In this document: positions 36,155 to 47,442 of the stretch, piece by piece
How positions within the stretch are numbered: position 1 is the first letter of the stretch
Layout of the letters: every line of letters begins with the position of its first letter
DNA from: Pohlia nutans
Taxonomy: Eukaryota > Streptophyta > Bryopsida > Bryales > Mniaceae
Length of the DNA: 64,000 bases
Assembly (NCBI GenBank): GCA_022496805.1
Contig: CM040104.1
Coordinates: 5,059,650 to 5,123,649 of the forward strand
Direction: 5' to 3'
Made by a program: the position numbers and the translations under genes
Notes under the pieces: generated by a model
What the model was told of the DNA's origin: nothing
Seen by the model: only the letters and a program-made list of their open reading frames with translations
The model's database searches: none

Positions 36155-36169
36155 ATGTGATTTATACAT
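36070..36169. repeat. Perfect 100 bp palindrome with (AT)31 core
   Basis: The 19 bp arms ATGTATAAATCACATTTGA and TCAAATGTGATTTATACAT surround 62 bp of alternating AT. The whole is a perfect inverted repeat without a spacer, able to extrude a cruciform. It lies about 70 bp from the midpoint (36190) of the spacer between the large arms. Confidence 0.95.
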
Positions 36170-36530
36170 TCACACATGTGCATATATAATATTTGTAATT
36201 GCATAGTATAGATGTGTATATATATATATATATATACATGTATATAAATATTTATGGATATCTATATGGATAGGTACTTATATCTTTATTCATACATACA
36301 TTTGTATTCATCTATATAAATATACATTTATGGTTATATATCAAGTGCATAAATATATATATATAGAGTTGGGTTCAAAGAAATTAAGCTTCAATTGAAC
36401 TACCTCATATTATGTTCATTTTGTTCCAAATTCTATAATCTTTTATATGCTTGGAATGATCACAACATGAAAATGAAGCTATTGTTTGCTTGAAGGAAAA
36501 GTAATCTATGCTTCAGAGAATGTTCACATT

Positions 36531-36757
36531 TAAAACTTTAAAACCAATTTTATAAGTTTTCTAATTAAATGGTATAGAAAAATAAAGTGTTCTCAAATGA
36601 ATAGTTGGATTAGAGGAACTAAGATTAGGAATTCTCTTCCTTGGTAAAACTTTAAAACCAATTTTATAAGTTTTCTAATTAAATGGTATAGAAAAATAAA
36701 GTGTTTTCAAATGAATAGTTGGATTAGAGGAACTAAGATTAGGAATTCTCTTCCTTG
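36531..36757. repeat. 114 bp tandem duplication
   Basis: Two copies start at 36531 and 36645 (TAAAACTTTAAAACCAATTT) and differ at one position seen (GTTCTC against GTTTTC). Recent and non-coding. Confidence 0.9.
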
Positions 36758-37369
36758 ATTAGAGAATGGAAATGTTTGCTAGAGTGAACAAAAGTGAAAG
36801 AATGTTCCAAGGGTTGTTAAAAACGACCAAAGATTGGGCTGCTTATTATTTTCAAATGTGAACATCCCTATGTTGGATGCTTTTTTTTTATAAAGTTTTC
36901 TTTGCTTAAATCTCCCATTGTTAGCATTTAAAACTATAATTTTAAAATCAAATTTGAAGTGAAATTGTAAGATAAAAATATATATAGATGTCTTTTTATA
37001 CATTAAATAAATATAATTACCTATATATAGTTATATACATATGTGCAGTGGAATTTAGAAATCATGGTTCACATGGTTGTTTGTTGTATTAAATACAGTA
37101 AGAAAGAAACAATTTCAATAATATGAAGTAATTAATTATAGTAGTAAATATAAACAATAAATTGTTAGGATTTTTTTAATGAGATGCACATGAATATTTG
37201 CAAAAACAGATCACCTACCCTTGTCATTAAATAGATCCTCATTACCCTAATATAATTTCCCCATTTATTTGGAAGGAGAATTATATAGGAACTAAGGAAT
37301 CCTACGTTTCCACGGATATGCTGTGGGCTGTTCAATGCACACACGAAAACATTGCATTTTTTAGCTGTC

Positions 37370-37650
37370 GAATGAACTAAACGTCAAATGAACGAACAAA
37401 CTTGACTTCATTGAAGAACGGCTAAGCCATCGAATAGACGGCCTAGCCATTGCCAAAGGAAAAATTAGCCGTTTAGTGGATGGACTAGCTGTCCTCAAGG
37501 GACGGATTGACTATCTGTTAGACCGGATTGGCCGTTGTCAACGAATGGATTGGTAGTGGACGGCATGGCTGTTGCCTATGGACAGATTGACCGTCTAGTG
37601 GACGGACAGGCTCGCGCCAAGGGACAACATATCGTTTAATGAACGGCTAT
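37370..37650. repeat. Degenerate ~50 bp tandem repeat (GGATTGACCGTC)
   Basis: Five to six worn units contain GGA(T/C)TGACCGT, TAGTGGACGG and GCCAAGGGA words. The patch is less AT-rich than its surroundings. No function is evident. Confidence 0.55.
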
Positions 37651-38107
37651 GACTAACAGACAAAGTTACAACGCATCTTCCAATGGGCTATGTCACTTGC
37701 AAACGTTCCTCCGTCAATAACAAGGGCCTTGGGTGTACTGTCCACATCACTTTGCATGTTGGCTGCTAGTTTGAATTCGACGACTTCTGATTCCAAAGTT
37801 CCGTAATTGCAGGGAAGTTTTGGGATGGGGTCTCGTGGGTGCAGCCATTGTGGACACGGCCGCCGTGGAGTAGCGCACTCTAGGCAAATGATCAATGATG
37901 ACGGCGTGGGACCAAAGGGTCGAGGTGGCCGGGACCGGAGGGGAAGCATACGTGGATCTTGCAGGGAGGGGCTAATGCGATCAATTCGTGGATCAATATG
38001 AAGAGAGCTCTAGGACACAGGCCTGAACAACTTACACTCATGCTTCACTCTCTTTTTTAAATGAACAACCAGACCATATTTACCATTTTAGGGATTATTC
38101 CACTTCA

Positions 38108-38518
38108 ATGAAAATCTTTGAGCGGTTTTGGTCGATTAGAACATTTGAATTTTTTTGCAAAGAAACCAATTATTATAGATATGCAAGGACGCTAAATGCC
38201 AATGGAAATCCCAAAGAAGGTGTGACTTTGTGGAAATTAGATGTGGATGACTTGCATACATGGATGGGAATTTTCATGCCAATGTGGGTAAAAATTCTAC
38301 CCAACCGTCAGTCATATTGGCCAAAATCTCTGCCATCTATACATTGCCTAGTCATTTCCTCTTGTATGTCAAGACAACGTTTGGAAAAGATCATGGTATG
38401 TGTACATATAGTGGATGATCGTTTGTTGCCTACTAATAGAGAAGAAAATCATGATAAGTTAGGAAAACTTTCATTGGTTAGCGAAAGTCTTTGGAGAGTA
38501 AGGGCAATCCAGAATTAG
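38108..38518 (+). pseudogene. piggyBac transposase fragment (N-terminal part)
   Basis: The 136-codon frame has the order seen in piggyBac transposases before the first catalytic Asp: FFCKETNYYRYA, LWKLDVDDLHTWMGIFMPM, QSYWPKSLPSIHCLV, MSRQRLEKIMVCVHIVDD, then HDKLGKL. The DDD catalytic core is missing, since the frame ends 50 bp before the right arm begins. The match is to the DDE_Tnp_1_7 family by recognition. It is the only piggyBac-type protein in the window and fits the TTAA-flanked small elements seen here. Fully sequenced helpers are expected elsewhere in the genome. Confidence 0.75.
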
Positions 38519-38744
38519 AACTGACAATTGTGGACTTCAAATGGCGTAAAAGAGCTAAGCCCGAAAGCGATGTTGGCAGTTGACACAAAAGCATACATAT
38601 TACCACAACCAATTGACTTGATATTAGTCAACGCATACAATTCAAACACAATAAACCATTAGACCCCAAAACTTTGATTCCATTTCTCAATTAAATAGGT
38701 ACACAATTGAACTGAAATCTTGGGACCCTTTGACACCAAACTAT

Positions 38745-39387
38745 ATAGCAAAGATTGCCCTTGAGCACTATATAACCCATCTTCTTGCCCTCCATATTGA
38801 TGAAGTCCATGCTCTTCGTCACCTCCCCTACACAAGTCGTCGCTGCACAACCATCCAAACATAACCAATGAGAATTGGATTGGTTACACAAATCAATCAC
38901 CAATGAAAAGACAGTTAGAAACGAATTTCTTGTAAATAATTACCAAGGTCATCTTGTGCAAACGGACATTGTCAGGTCCGCCGTGACCCTGGAACAAGGC
39001 AGAGGATTCCAAGAGCTTCGGCAGCTCTTTTAGCATAATCTGCTCCCAACTGGCGTTCGGGGATCCGTCCAACGTCTTCGTGTGTATAAACGACCTCTTC
39101 TTGTGAATAGCCTTCTCCATCGCCTTGAAAACGAGCTCGACGATAGCCTTCACATCCTTAGGAGGATCCATGTCGCCAAGTGGAGTGAACTTGGTAGTCC
39201 AGGTGGCCTCTGTTTCGATGTTAGCTTTTGCCTCGAAATGAACCTCGCCATGGCCCTCAAGAAACTTAGCGCTAACGATATATTGCAGCCAAAGGTCGAC
39301 AAAGGTGTTGTCCATGTCCTTGCAGGCCTCCATGATCTCATCAACCGAGGCCTGGAGCACTAAAGTGTGAGAAATTGTGTGTGACAT
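38745..39387 (-). pseudogene. Bet v 1-like pseudogene with extra 433 bp deletion (right arm)
   Basis: Mirror of 32560-33635. The deletion fuses exon 1 (after FLEGHGE) straight to the middle of exon 2 (VHFEAKANIETE), removing intron 1 and the end of the glycine loop. By chance the frame stays open across the junction, giving a 175-codon frame from 39420. It shares the exon 2/3 phase defect and truncated 3' end of the left copy. Confidence 0.8.
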
Positions 39388-39503
39388 GGTTGCAAAGCGA
39401 GCGAGGAAGGAAGTGCACAAGAGAAGAAAGGACGTGGGAGACGGAGCGACTACAAGAGCACTTAAGGAGTGACTATGTGGGATGGTGAGGTCGCCTACCT
39501 CTA

Positions 39504-39509
39504 CTTATA
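39504..39509 (-). promoter_or_regulatory. TATA box of the right-arm pseudogene
   Basis: Mirror of 32438-32443, TATAAG on the minus strand, 122 bp before the ATG at 39387. The paired ACACGTGG sites are at 39624-39641. Confidence 0.5.
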
Positions 39510-39646
39510 CCCATTTGAAGAGCTTCAACCGGATTTGCATTGCACGACTTAGAAGCACCACCAGAAGCTTCGATTGTGATTGTCCAGCTGTGCTCTTCAC
39601 CATAATGGCGGACCATGCAGACTCCACGTGTCGCCACGTGTTGCCT

Positions 39647-42314
39647 ACAAAGGTTTAGTCTTTAGAGATTATATGCCTTTTGGAACATACCACAAATGCA
39701 TTCATCCCACGCGTCGGCTTTCAAAGTTAAGTCTCTAAAGACTTTATGCTTTTTATATTCATTGACGTCCTTCCAAGGCATGTTTGAATCATCGAACGTG
39801 CCTTTTGGGCACTAAAGGTTATTTGATTCTTCTTTTTCTATTAAGTTTTCACAAACTACGATTTAATGGGAATATTTTGTGAATGTATTTGAATATCTTG
39901 AGAATACCGGCATGCTTAAACAAGCTACAATATGAAGTTTGTCATGACTATTAATAAAATAATATTATAATAAAATATATTCCTAAGTATTTACAATGCT
40001 ACACACAACTATCAACAATGCATAGTGGTAAATTAAGATTAACATATATATATATATAATATTCTTTTATTCTATTTTAAATTTTTGGGTGTAAATTTTA
40101 AAAAGTAACCACCCTATTCTACATTATATTTAGATGTTGAAATATCATTTTATTATTGAACACCATTCTATGTCTAATTTTTTTGGTCTAATAGAATGAA
40201 ACTAATTCCTCCTACTTCAAATTTTAATACATCGTATGAAGTGCCATTATATAAAATAAAATAAAACTTTCTTCTATAATGATGACAAAAACAAAGCAAA
40301 CACATTGAATTTTTTTTAAATGAATTTTATTTATAATTCTTTTTTCCTATACATTCTAGACTTAAGAATTTAAATACCTTCTACCCTCAAAAATGAAGAC
40401 GTGCAATCTTTTCACATTGAGAGTTTGACATTGCTTTCTTCTTCATTGTGACACATGGGTCTCATAGTTTGGAAGTTTGGCCATTCATACCTTGGCTCTT
40501 AGAGTATTTGAAAGATCCAAATACCTTATACCTCCAAAAAGAAGGTGACTCACTTTTATTTCACATTAGTTAAATTTCTTTCAGTGAATAGTAAAACATC
40601 TTTAATTACCATCGTATGAACATTTTGACTTTTCATATCTTAAAACCTTACTACACTACTAGAAAGAGTGTTCTTTGAGCACACTTCATGGAACTCATTT
40701 GTGCACGTTGTGACAAAGTTTCTTACCTTGTATGCATATATAGCACGCCCTCATCTCACCCTCATACAAAATGCTATTGCGTGTTTTGTTTGGGACACCT
40801 CTTAGTTTCACCACCTTATCTATTGCAAGGCCCGGGACATCACCCTCTAGGTCCTCCTTGCTTACCATGGTGTTCAACTTTTTATGCATCCTTTTGAAAG
40901 GATGGTATGGCTTTTCTACTATGATAATATGATATTGTAATTGATTTTAAAACTTCAAAAATGAACTTGGTTTGAAAATTTCTTTTCAAAAATGTCTTAG
41001 TTATATATAAGAAGTAAAGTCTAATTGGAGATCTATGTCGAATTAATGACTTTTGAAAACTCACCTTTTACCACATTTAGAGGGTACGGTGTGATCATTG
41101 AATTTCAAGACCAATGACCATACCCTACCATAAAAACACCCTATCTTGTAAAGGCGTAATGATGTATTCCCTAGTTTGGAAGTTTGATCCTTTATAATTT
41201 GGAACTCTTTATTTCTGTAAGATTATAAGTAGACAATAGATCGTTAGGATCTTTTTGAATATCCAAACTCTATAAGTTTCTTAAGGTTCGGAATCCAAAT
41301 GAGAATGTTATACAACCCTTTTGATCATCCATGAACAAAAAACTATATAGGTAGTAGCGAATGTAGAGAATAGGTATGCCAAAAAATATTTTTAAAATAC
41401 AAATGCTAAAATTGGCAAGACCTTATGTTTTGAATTGTTCTTGAATGGTAAAAAAGAAGATTTTGACAAATATTCACAAATGTTCCATTTACCAAATCTT
41501 TTTTTTCAAAAAAAATTAAAGATTCGACATTGATGTTTCAATTTATGGTAGTCTCTACTAACAAAAGTAGGCATATCCATTACCACGAAGTACCCAATTC
41601 AATCTACCATTATGCACAATTGGTGTACATTTTAGAATACAAATGTACACCCTTGGTGCATTAGGACAAAATTGTTATACGGATGGTAATGGGTATATCT
41701 AGCTTATGAATGTTTTTGTTCACAACAATGTGTAGAACTCTACTAAATGAAAATCTTGACGGAAGCATGAACGTGCTACCAACGATTTGTTTTTGGGCAA
41801 TCTATTGCTAGTAAGCAATACACGTTTTTTTTGGAGGGAATTTTTGGCAAGAATTTCTCCAACTTTAAGTGGATGAAATTTCTCAAATACTTCTAAACCT
41901 TGAAATGGTATCGCTAGTGTATGGATGAATGTACTCCCGTACCTTTATTTTTGGTTCGGCAATTGGAGTGCTGAAAGGTAATTTCCGCCTGCAATTCACT
42001 TGGGGGTGTTTTCACGATAGGGAGACGATTTTGCACGAAAGGCAAACGTACAATATGTAAAGCATTTGCCATTACTTCGTCATTGTTGCAGCATCATTTA
42101 CATCCAATACTTACGGAAAATGTTTAAATATATTAAATATGGAATATTTTGAAATCTTTTAAAACCTCATTACTCATCTAAGGCGTAACGACGCACCTCC
42201 TTTTACACATTTGGATCCAAATGCTATGAATAATTGTTCCCAAATAATTTCTATCAAAGGTTTTCCATATTCCTATAATTCATATTCTGAGAATTTTGTT
42301 TTTTTTCATTGAAA
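39647..42314. other. Intergenic part of the right arm, no gene supported
   Basis: Mirror of 29633-32300, identical wherever the two were compared. AT-rich, with no recognisable gene. Confidence 0.6.
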
Positions 42315-43492
42315 CTCCTAAAGGACCGGAGCATTTTTCCTCCAAAAACACTCCAATACTACCATTTTTACTCCCCCGTGCAAATATTCCAAAAAAAATG
42401 TCATGTTTTACCTTCTAACCATAAGATCTTGTCCTAAACTATTTGAAAAACATACACAACAAATTTCATTGATTTTGATTGCACGGATTGCAAGATAATC
42501 GCATTTGATGGAGAAAATCACCCCAAAAATTCACATGCCTGGAAATTTCATATGCATTTGACTGTGGCTACATCAAAAAGACCTCACTACCGAAACCTGT
42601 CGCACTTCACTGTCACATTCTATATGATGTTACTTAGTTGTGGGACCAATTTCTATTGCGTTTGGAGATGTTTAGGATGTTGATGAACACCCTGCACTTG
42701 TTGGAGGTTTAAAAGTTTAAAAAAGACTCTTAGTTTTTGAAATTGCAATATTTCCAACTTTATTTATTTAAAATATGAATCCGAGCGGTGAAACATAAGT
42801 ACATTCCACCCTCTTTAGATTGGCAAAAAAAATTTGAAAAAAAATAAATCTCCAAGTTTTAGAAGACATATAGCATATTTACTAAGAATTTTGGGGGTTA
42901 GGGGGGAAATAAAGGGTAGAGGAAGTTAATCGAAGTGCCACCTCACCCAAACCATTCCAATGTTCATGACCCCACTAACTCTCAAGGTGGACTGCCATAT
43001 GGCAGTCTTTCATTGGAAGATTTGTTTATTTTAAATAAACAAATATTTTTAAAAAAAACTGAAAAATAATAAATTTTTGTTATAAAAATTTAAATTTAAA
43101 ATAAAAATTTTCAGTTTAAAATAATAAATTTTAATTACATAATTTTTAAAATATTATTTTTTTAACTTTTTAATGAGTGTGGAAAATGGGGTGGTCTTTT
43201 GCCCCCCACGGGCCACCCCATTTTCCAAACTCTGCCCAACTTGTTACCCCCCCCCTCCCCAAAAATTCAACTATTTCTCTACTGTCCTGCTGCCCTTTCT
43301 CCCGAAAAAAACACATTTCCCTCATAACATCCATATACTGTGTTCGAATTCAAAAAAAAAGAATCCCCATTTTCGTGGCACATTGGAGAATCCACTATTA
43401 AATATCTTTCATATTTCTATTAAAACTGTGTTCACCGGAACGACTACCCGGTTCTCAAAATGTCCTAGTTAGGACACTTGGTCCTTTAGAGG
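42315..43492. mobile_element. 1178 bp piggyBac-like element (right arm)
   Basis: Mirror of 28455-29632: GGTCCTTTAGAGG before TTAA at 43493-43496. It was present before the duplication of the arms. Confidence 0.6.
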
Positions 43493-43767
43493 TTAATGAC
43501 CACCAAAATTTACTATATGGATAAAAAACAACAAACCCATCCTGTAACTATATATTTTGGCCGCCCTACTATGAAAACACCCTTGGATCACATCCAATGT
43601 GAAAATGACACGTGGCAAAATTCTTGACATTTTGAATTTTTCTTTTGCCAAACCAAAAAATGAGGTACACTATACAAGGATTGGGATGAATAAATGTGCT
43701 TTCTCAGATTTCATATTTTACATGTTTCATCCATACTCATAGATATAAATTGCTTTATCATTCTACG

Positions 43768-43933
43768 AGGGTTGTTTATTTATTTATTTATTTTTTTCTG
43801 CACTATAGCAGTACATTATGTAAGCAATGGAGCCATGGAGGGCGGTCCCTCTAGATTTAAATCACTCACCTGTGACTATACAACTACATTGGTATCTAGC
43901 TCCAAGGAGGGAGAAAAAGAAAAAGAAAAACTG
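43768..43933. mobile_element. hAT-like MITE copy (right arm)
   Basis: Mirror of 28014-28179, here in the same orientation as 17918-18047: CTGCACTATAGCAGTACATT, GGTCCCTCTAGATTTAAATC and a purine-rich end. Confidence 0.55.
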
Positions 43934-43976
43934 CATCAATTTTTCTATTAAGAAAGGTTGTTTATCTTTTTGTTTG

Positions 43977-44343
43977 TTTTGGTTTGTATGTAACATTGGA
44001 ATCTCCTCCACTGTGCATTCCCCGACCACGTTCTTGGTTTTTTCAAAAAGCTCTCGACGAGGAGGGGTGCATTGAAGTCGTTTTGCAGCTCTTGGATGTA
44101 CAATGTGAAAGTTATGAAATTTTAATCAAACCCCATCACCATAAAATTGAACTAAATTATGAAAAAATAAATATGGGAGTGATTGATGTCATTGTTGGCA
44201 TCATCAGAAAGCTCTCAATGTGTAAGGGTGCATTAAAGTTGTTTTGTAGCTTTTGGACCTACAATGTGAAATTTAAATGGATTTTTAATCAAATTTTGTC
44301 ACCATAAATTGAATTAAATTATGGATAAATTATTCTAGAGAAA
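43977..44343. repeat. ~170 bp repeat family, two units (right arm)
   Basis: Mirror of 27604-27970. One unit stays open on the plus strand, which yields a meaningless 107-codon frame. Confidence 0.6.
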
Positions 44344-44942
44344 AATGGAAAACCAAAAACAAAAACAAAAAACAAAAGCATGGATAAATCATGGATAACA
44401 TCGGACGAGAACCACATTCACCATAACTATTGTAAGTAGCAATTCCGACACAAAAATAATTTTAAAAATAGGTCCCAAAACTTTGGGGAAATTATATTTT
44501 TCCAAAAAAGAAATTACAAGGAAAAGAAAAAGAATCTCCAAGAAAAGTTGCTATTTTTGACAAAGTGACGAATTTCTTTTCATGGTTTTAATAATTATTT
44601 GATAGCCAAGTGCTCGCTACCTAGTTATAGTAGTTTTAGTGAAGATTGCTTTTTGCAGTATGAAATCACCACATACTATGACCCACGGTATTTACGAGAG
44701 GCTTCACTAATATATATTTTTCAAATTACTATGATAAATTCATCCAAATTGGATGAAAATTTGTTTAAATGGATGAGAATTTGTCCAAATGGATGAACAG
44801 ACCACACCATCCACCCACCCACAGTATACGGTGATTTTGCTGTACCTAAAAAGAATGATAAATAAACAAATAAATAAAACCCCTGCTCACTATGTCATTC
44901 AACCCTCCCACCGAGAAGGGGCAATCTTGTTGCCTGCCTGGG

Positions 44943-44948
44943 TATAAG
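44943..44948 (+). promoter_or_regulatory. TATA box of the right Bet v 1 gene
   Basis: GGGTATAAG lies 106 bp before the ATG at 45049, a normal plant distance allowing a leader of about 75 nt. Confidence 0.65.
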
Positions 44949-45048
44949 TCCAGGTCGGAGACCTCAGCAGCCCACAGTCTCATCGTCTCTCTCTCTCAGA
45001 CTCTCCTCAGCTTTCAGGCTGTCCTTCGTTTCTTGCACATTTGCAGCC

Positions 45049-46981
45049 ATGTCGCACACGATTTCTCACAGCGCGGTGCTGCAGGCCTCCGCTGACGAGC
45101 TCTGGGCGGCGAGCCGGCACGTCGACACCATTTTCTGCGACCTCATGCCGGAGTTTTTCGCCAAGAGCGAGTTTCTGCAGGGCTACGGCGAGCCTGGAAG
45201 CATCCGTTGGGTCACTACTGGACCAGGTACTTAAAGCCGACACTCGATCAATCAAGCCCTGCTGATTGCATTCATTCATTTCTAGAATTGTTTCTGCTGA
45301 TGGCAACGATGCAATTGATGGTTTGTTCGTTTTGCTTTTCTGCTGCATCCGATCCGCTGGGTCACTACGTACTGAACCAGCGCAGGTAAAGCTAGCCCGA
45401 CAGAGGCGATCGAGCCCTCGTTAAGTCTACATTCGTTTCTAGAATCTTTTCAGCAGCTGATCGAAGCGACGTGATTACTTGTTAGTTCGTTTTGCTTTTC
45501 CGCTGACTCAGTCGAGATCAAGCTCTTGTGAAATCTTGCTTTCTTTTCTAGACTCTTTTCAGCTGATCGAAACGATGTAATTGATTTGTTCGTTTTGCTT
45601 TTCTGCTGACACAGTCGATCAAGCCCTTGTGATTGCATTCATTTCTAGAAATCTTTTCACCTTCAGGATCGAAACGATGTGATTGATTTGTTCGTTCTGC
45701 TTTTTGCGCTATCACAGTCGATATATTGATCAAGCCCTTGTCACTGCAGTCATTTCTTGGCTCTTAATTTTCAGCTGATCGATCGAAATGAGGTAATAGA
45801 TTATTTTGTCTCTCTGCTTTTTTAATTTGCTGCAGCGGTGAAGCATGCATCGCACCTGAAGGAGCGCATGGACAAGTTCGACGATGCCACCAAGACGTTG
45901 GGGTACACGGTCCTGGAGGGCGATCCGCGTTACAGCGCCTTCAGCGCCGAGATTCACTTCGAGGCGGTGAACGAGACCCAGGCTGAAGCCACATGGACGG
46001 CGACGTTCACGCCCGTGGGCGAGATGGGGCCTCCGGAGCACGTCAAGGCGATCGCAACGCTCGTGTTCAAGACCATGGAGAAGGCCGTGCACACCATGAA
46101 GCATTTCACGCACACGGAGACTCTGGACGTGTCCCCCGACGCCATCTGGAAGGCGTGCAAGCACGTGGACGAGATTCTGCTGACCAATCTGCCGCAGCAC
46201 TTCGAGTCGTCCACCATGATCCACGGCCACGGCGGCCCTGGCACCGTCCGCGTCGTCAAGTTCGGACCTGGTAAGTTCGAACGTCGTCAAGTGATTGCGA
46301 ACTCCGATTCTACTAACTTCCTGGCTTCCTCATGTCGTTACATAGCTTTTGGACCTCCGGTTTCGAAGTCATGTATTTATAATGGAAAATTTTCCGTAGT
46401 GTAAGAAAATTCGACCACTGCTGCAAATCATCTGCAAATCATCTGTTTGTGTGAATTAAAATGAGTACAGGTTGACACGTTCTACACTATTCATCTTGTA
46501 GTGTAGAACGAGAGCTTTAAAATGATGTATTGCAACCAGAAATCCAAAATAAAATGTGAAAATGCCACGGTTGCAAAGTTCAGTGATGAAGATGACCATA
46601 TTTGGGCGCTTTTTCCGACGCTTAGGGTTTAATTGCTGTTGGGTCTTTCAAGCAATGGATTGATTCCTCATTGCTTGGATGGATGTTTGTGCAGCGATTG
46701 CGTTCGCAGGGGAGGTGACGGAGCGCATGGACTTCATCGACATGGAGGGCATGAAGATGGGCTACACGGTGCTCAAGGGCGACCCGCGCTTCAAGCTGTT
46801 CGCCGCCACCATGGAGTTCAAGGCCGGACCCAGCGACGGCACCACCACCGCCGTGTGGAACGCGATGTTCATGACGGTCGGCGACGAGGACGTCCCGCCC
46901 CTGCACGTCCGGGACGTCGTTGCCACCGTGTGGAAGACTCTGGCAGCCGCTGCCAAGGCTCATCCTGAGCGCTATGCTTAG
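45049..46981 (+). CDS. Two-domain Bet v 1/PR-10-like protein, right copy
   Basis: Exons are 45049-45226, 45836-46270 and 46695-46981, giving 299 residues. The ATG follows TTGCAGCC and opens MSHTISHSAVLQAS. Donors are GTACTT and GTAAGT; acceptors are CTGCAG and GTGCAG. Both introns are phase 1, directly after GPG. Domain 1 ends in the helix HVKAIATLVFKTMEKAV, domain 2 in VRDVVATVWKTLAAAAKAH; both match the C-terminal helix of Bet v 1. Single-domain Bet v 1 proteins carry hydrophobic ligands; a few plant enzymes of the family have tandem domains. Expression is plausible from the TATA context. The coding part is the same as the left copy. Confidence 0.87.
45230..45827. repeat. Intronic minisatellite in Bet v 1 intron 1, right copy
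   Basis: TTGTTCG-type blocks at about 45322, 45483, 45587 and 45688 mark units of 161, 104 and 101 bp. The unit near 45346-45390 carries GGGTCACTACGTACTG and CAGGTAAAG, a diverged copy of the exon 1 end with a decoy donor. Confidence 0.75.
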
Positions 46982-47442
46982 ATCAATAGTATTTTCCAGG
47001 CAGCATCAGTTTCTAGACGATGGTATTCACTGTAATTAGAGCTATGCATATATGAATATGATATATGAGTGAGAACTAGCAGTGTATGCAGTGTCCAAAG
47101 GAAGCTGTACGTTGCTAGTGGGGAGTGAGCCAACCTCAGCTATGATCTCCAAATTATACAATTGCGGGGTGTGAAAACGATCGTGTCAAGTTACATGATT
47201 ATGAATAAATCATCGAGCTTCCGATCATACAAGTTTCGATTTGCGATATGTGTCAGCACAATTCGGAAGCCGGCGTCATGTGTTGTATCAATGAAGCAAG
47301 CACACAAGTATGAAACTATGGACGTTTTCTCGATTTCTGTGTCGATGCGACGGAGTCGGTATTGGCGTTGTTGATTATGTACACATTTTAGGCTATAATA
47401 GTCTGCTGAAAGAAGGGTTTAAGGGTGTAGGAAGTCCTTGAT

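Larger units (their letters stand above)
33812..38568. other. Spacer of the inverted duplication
   Basis: 4757 bp of unique AT-rich DNA between the arms. It holds the ~170 bp repeat family, a 100 bp palindrome, a 114 bp tandem pair, degenerate GGATTGACCG repeats and the piggyBac transposase fragment. A 103-codon frame at 35380-35691 and small frames near 37650-38000 have no recognisable domain. Single TTAACCCTTATAGGACTT (35026) and TTGACCCCTAAACGTC (35144) motifs look like lone piggyBac-like ends. Confidence 0.85.
38569..47297. repeat. Right arm of the large inverted duplication (8729 bp)
   Basis: Inverted complement of 24641-33811. It is shorter by 442 bp: the 433 bp deletion with a GAG junction (39244-39246) and a 9 bp gap near 47274. 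The sequence past 47297 differs from that beyond the left arm. Confidence 0.95.

Noticed and set aside
36007..36189. Repetitive Ile/Tyr frame
   Set aside because: Translation of the (AT)n palindrome.
37653..38001. Gly/Arg-rich frames before the piggyBac fragment as its N-terminus
   Set aside because: Frames do not connect to 38108 and stops intervene; no motif links them.
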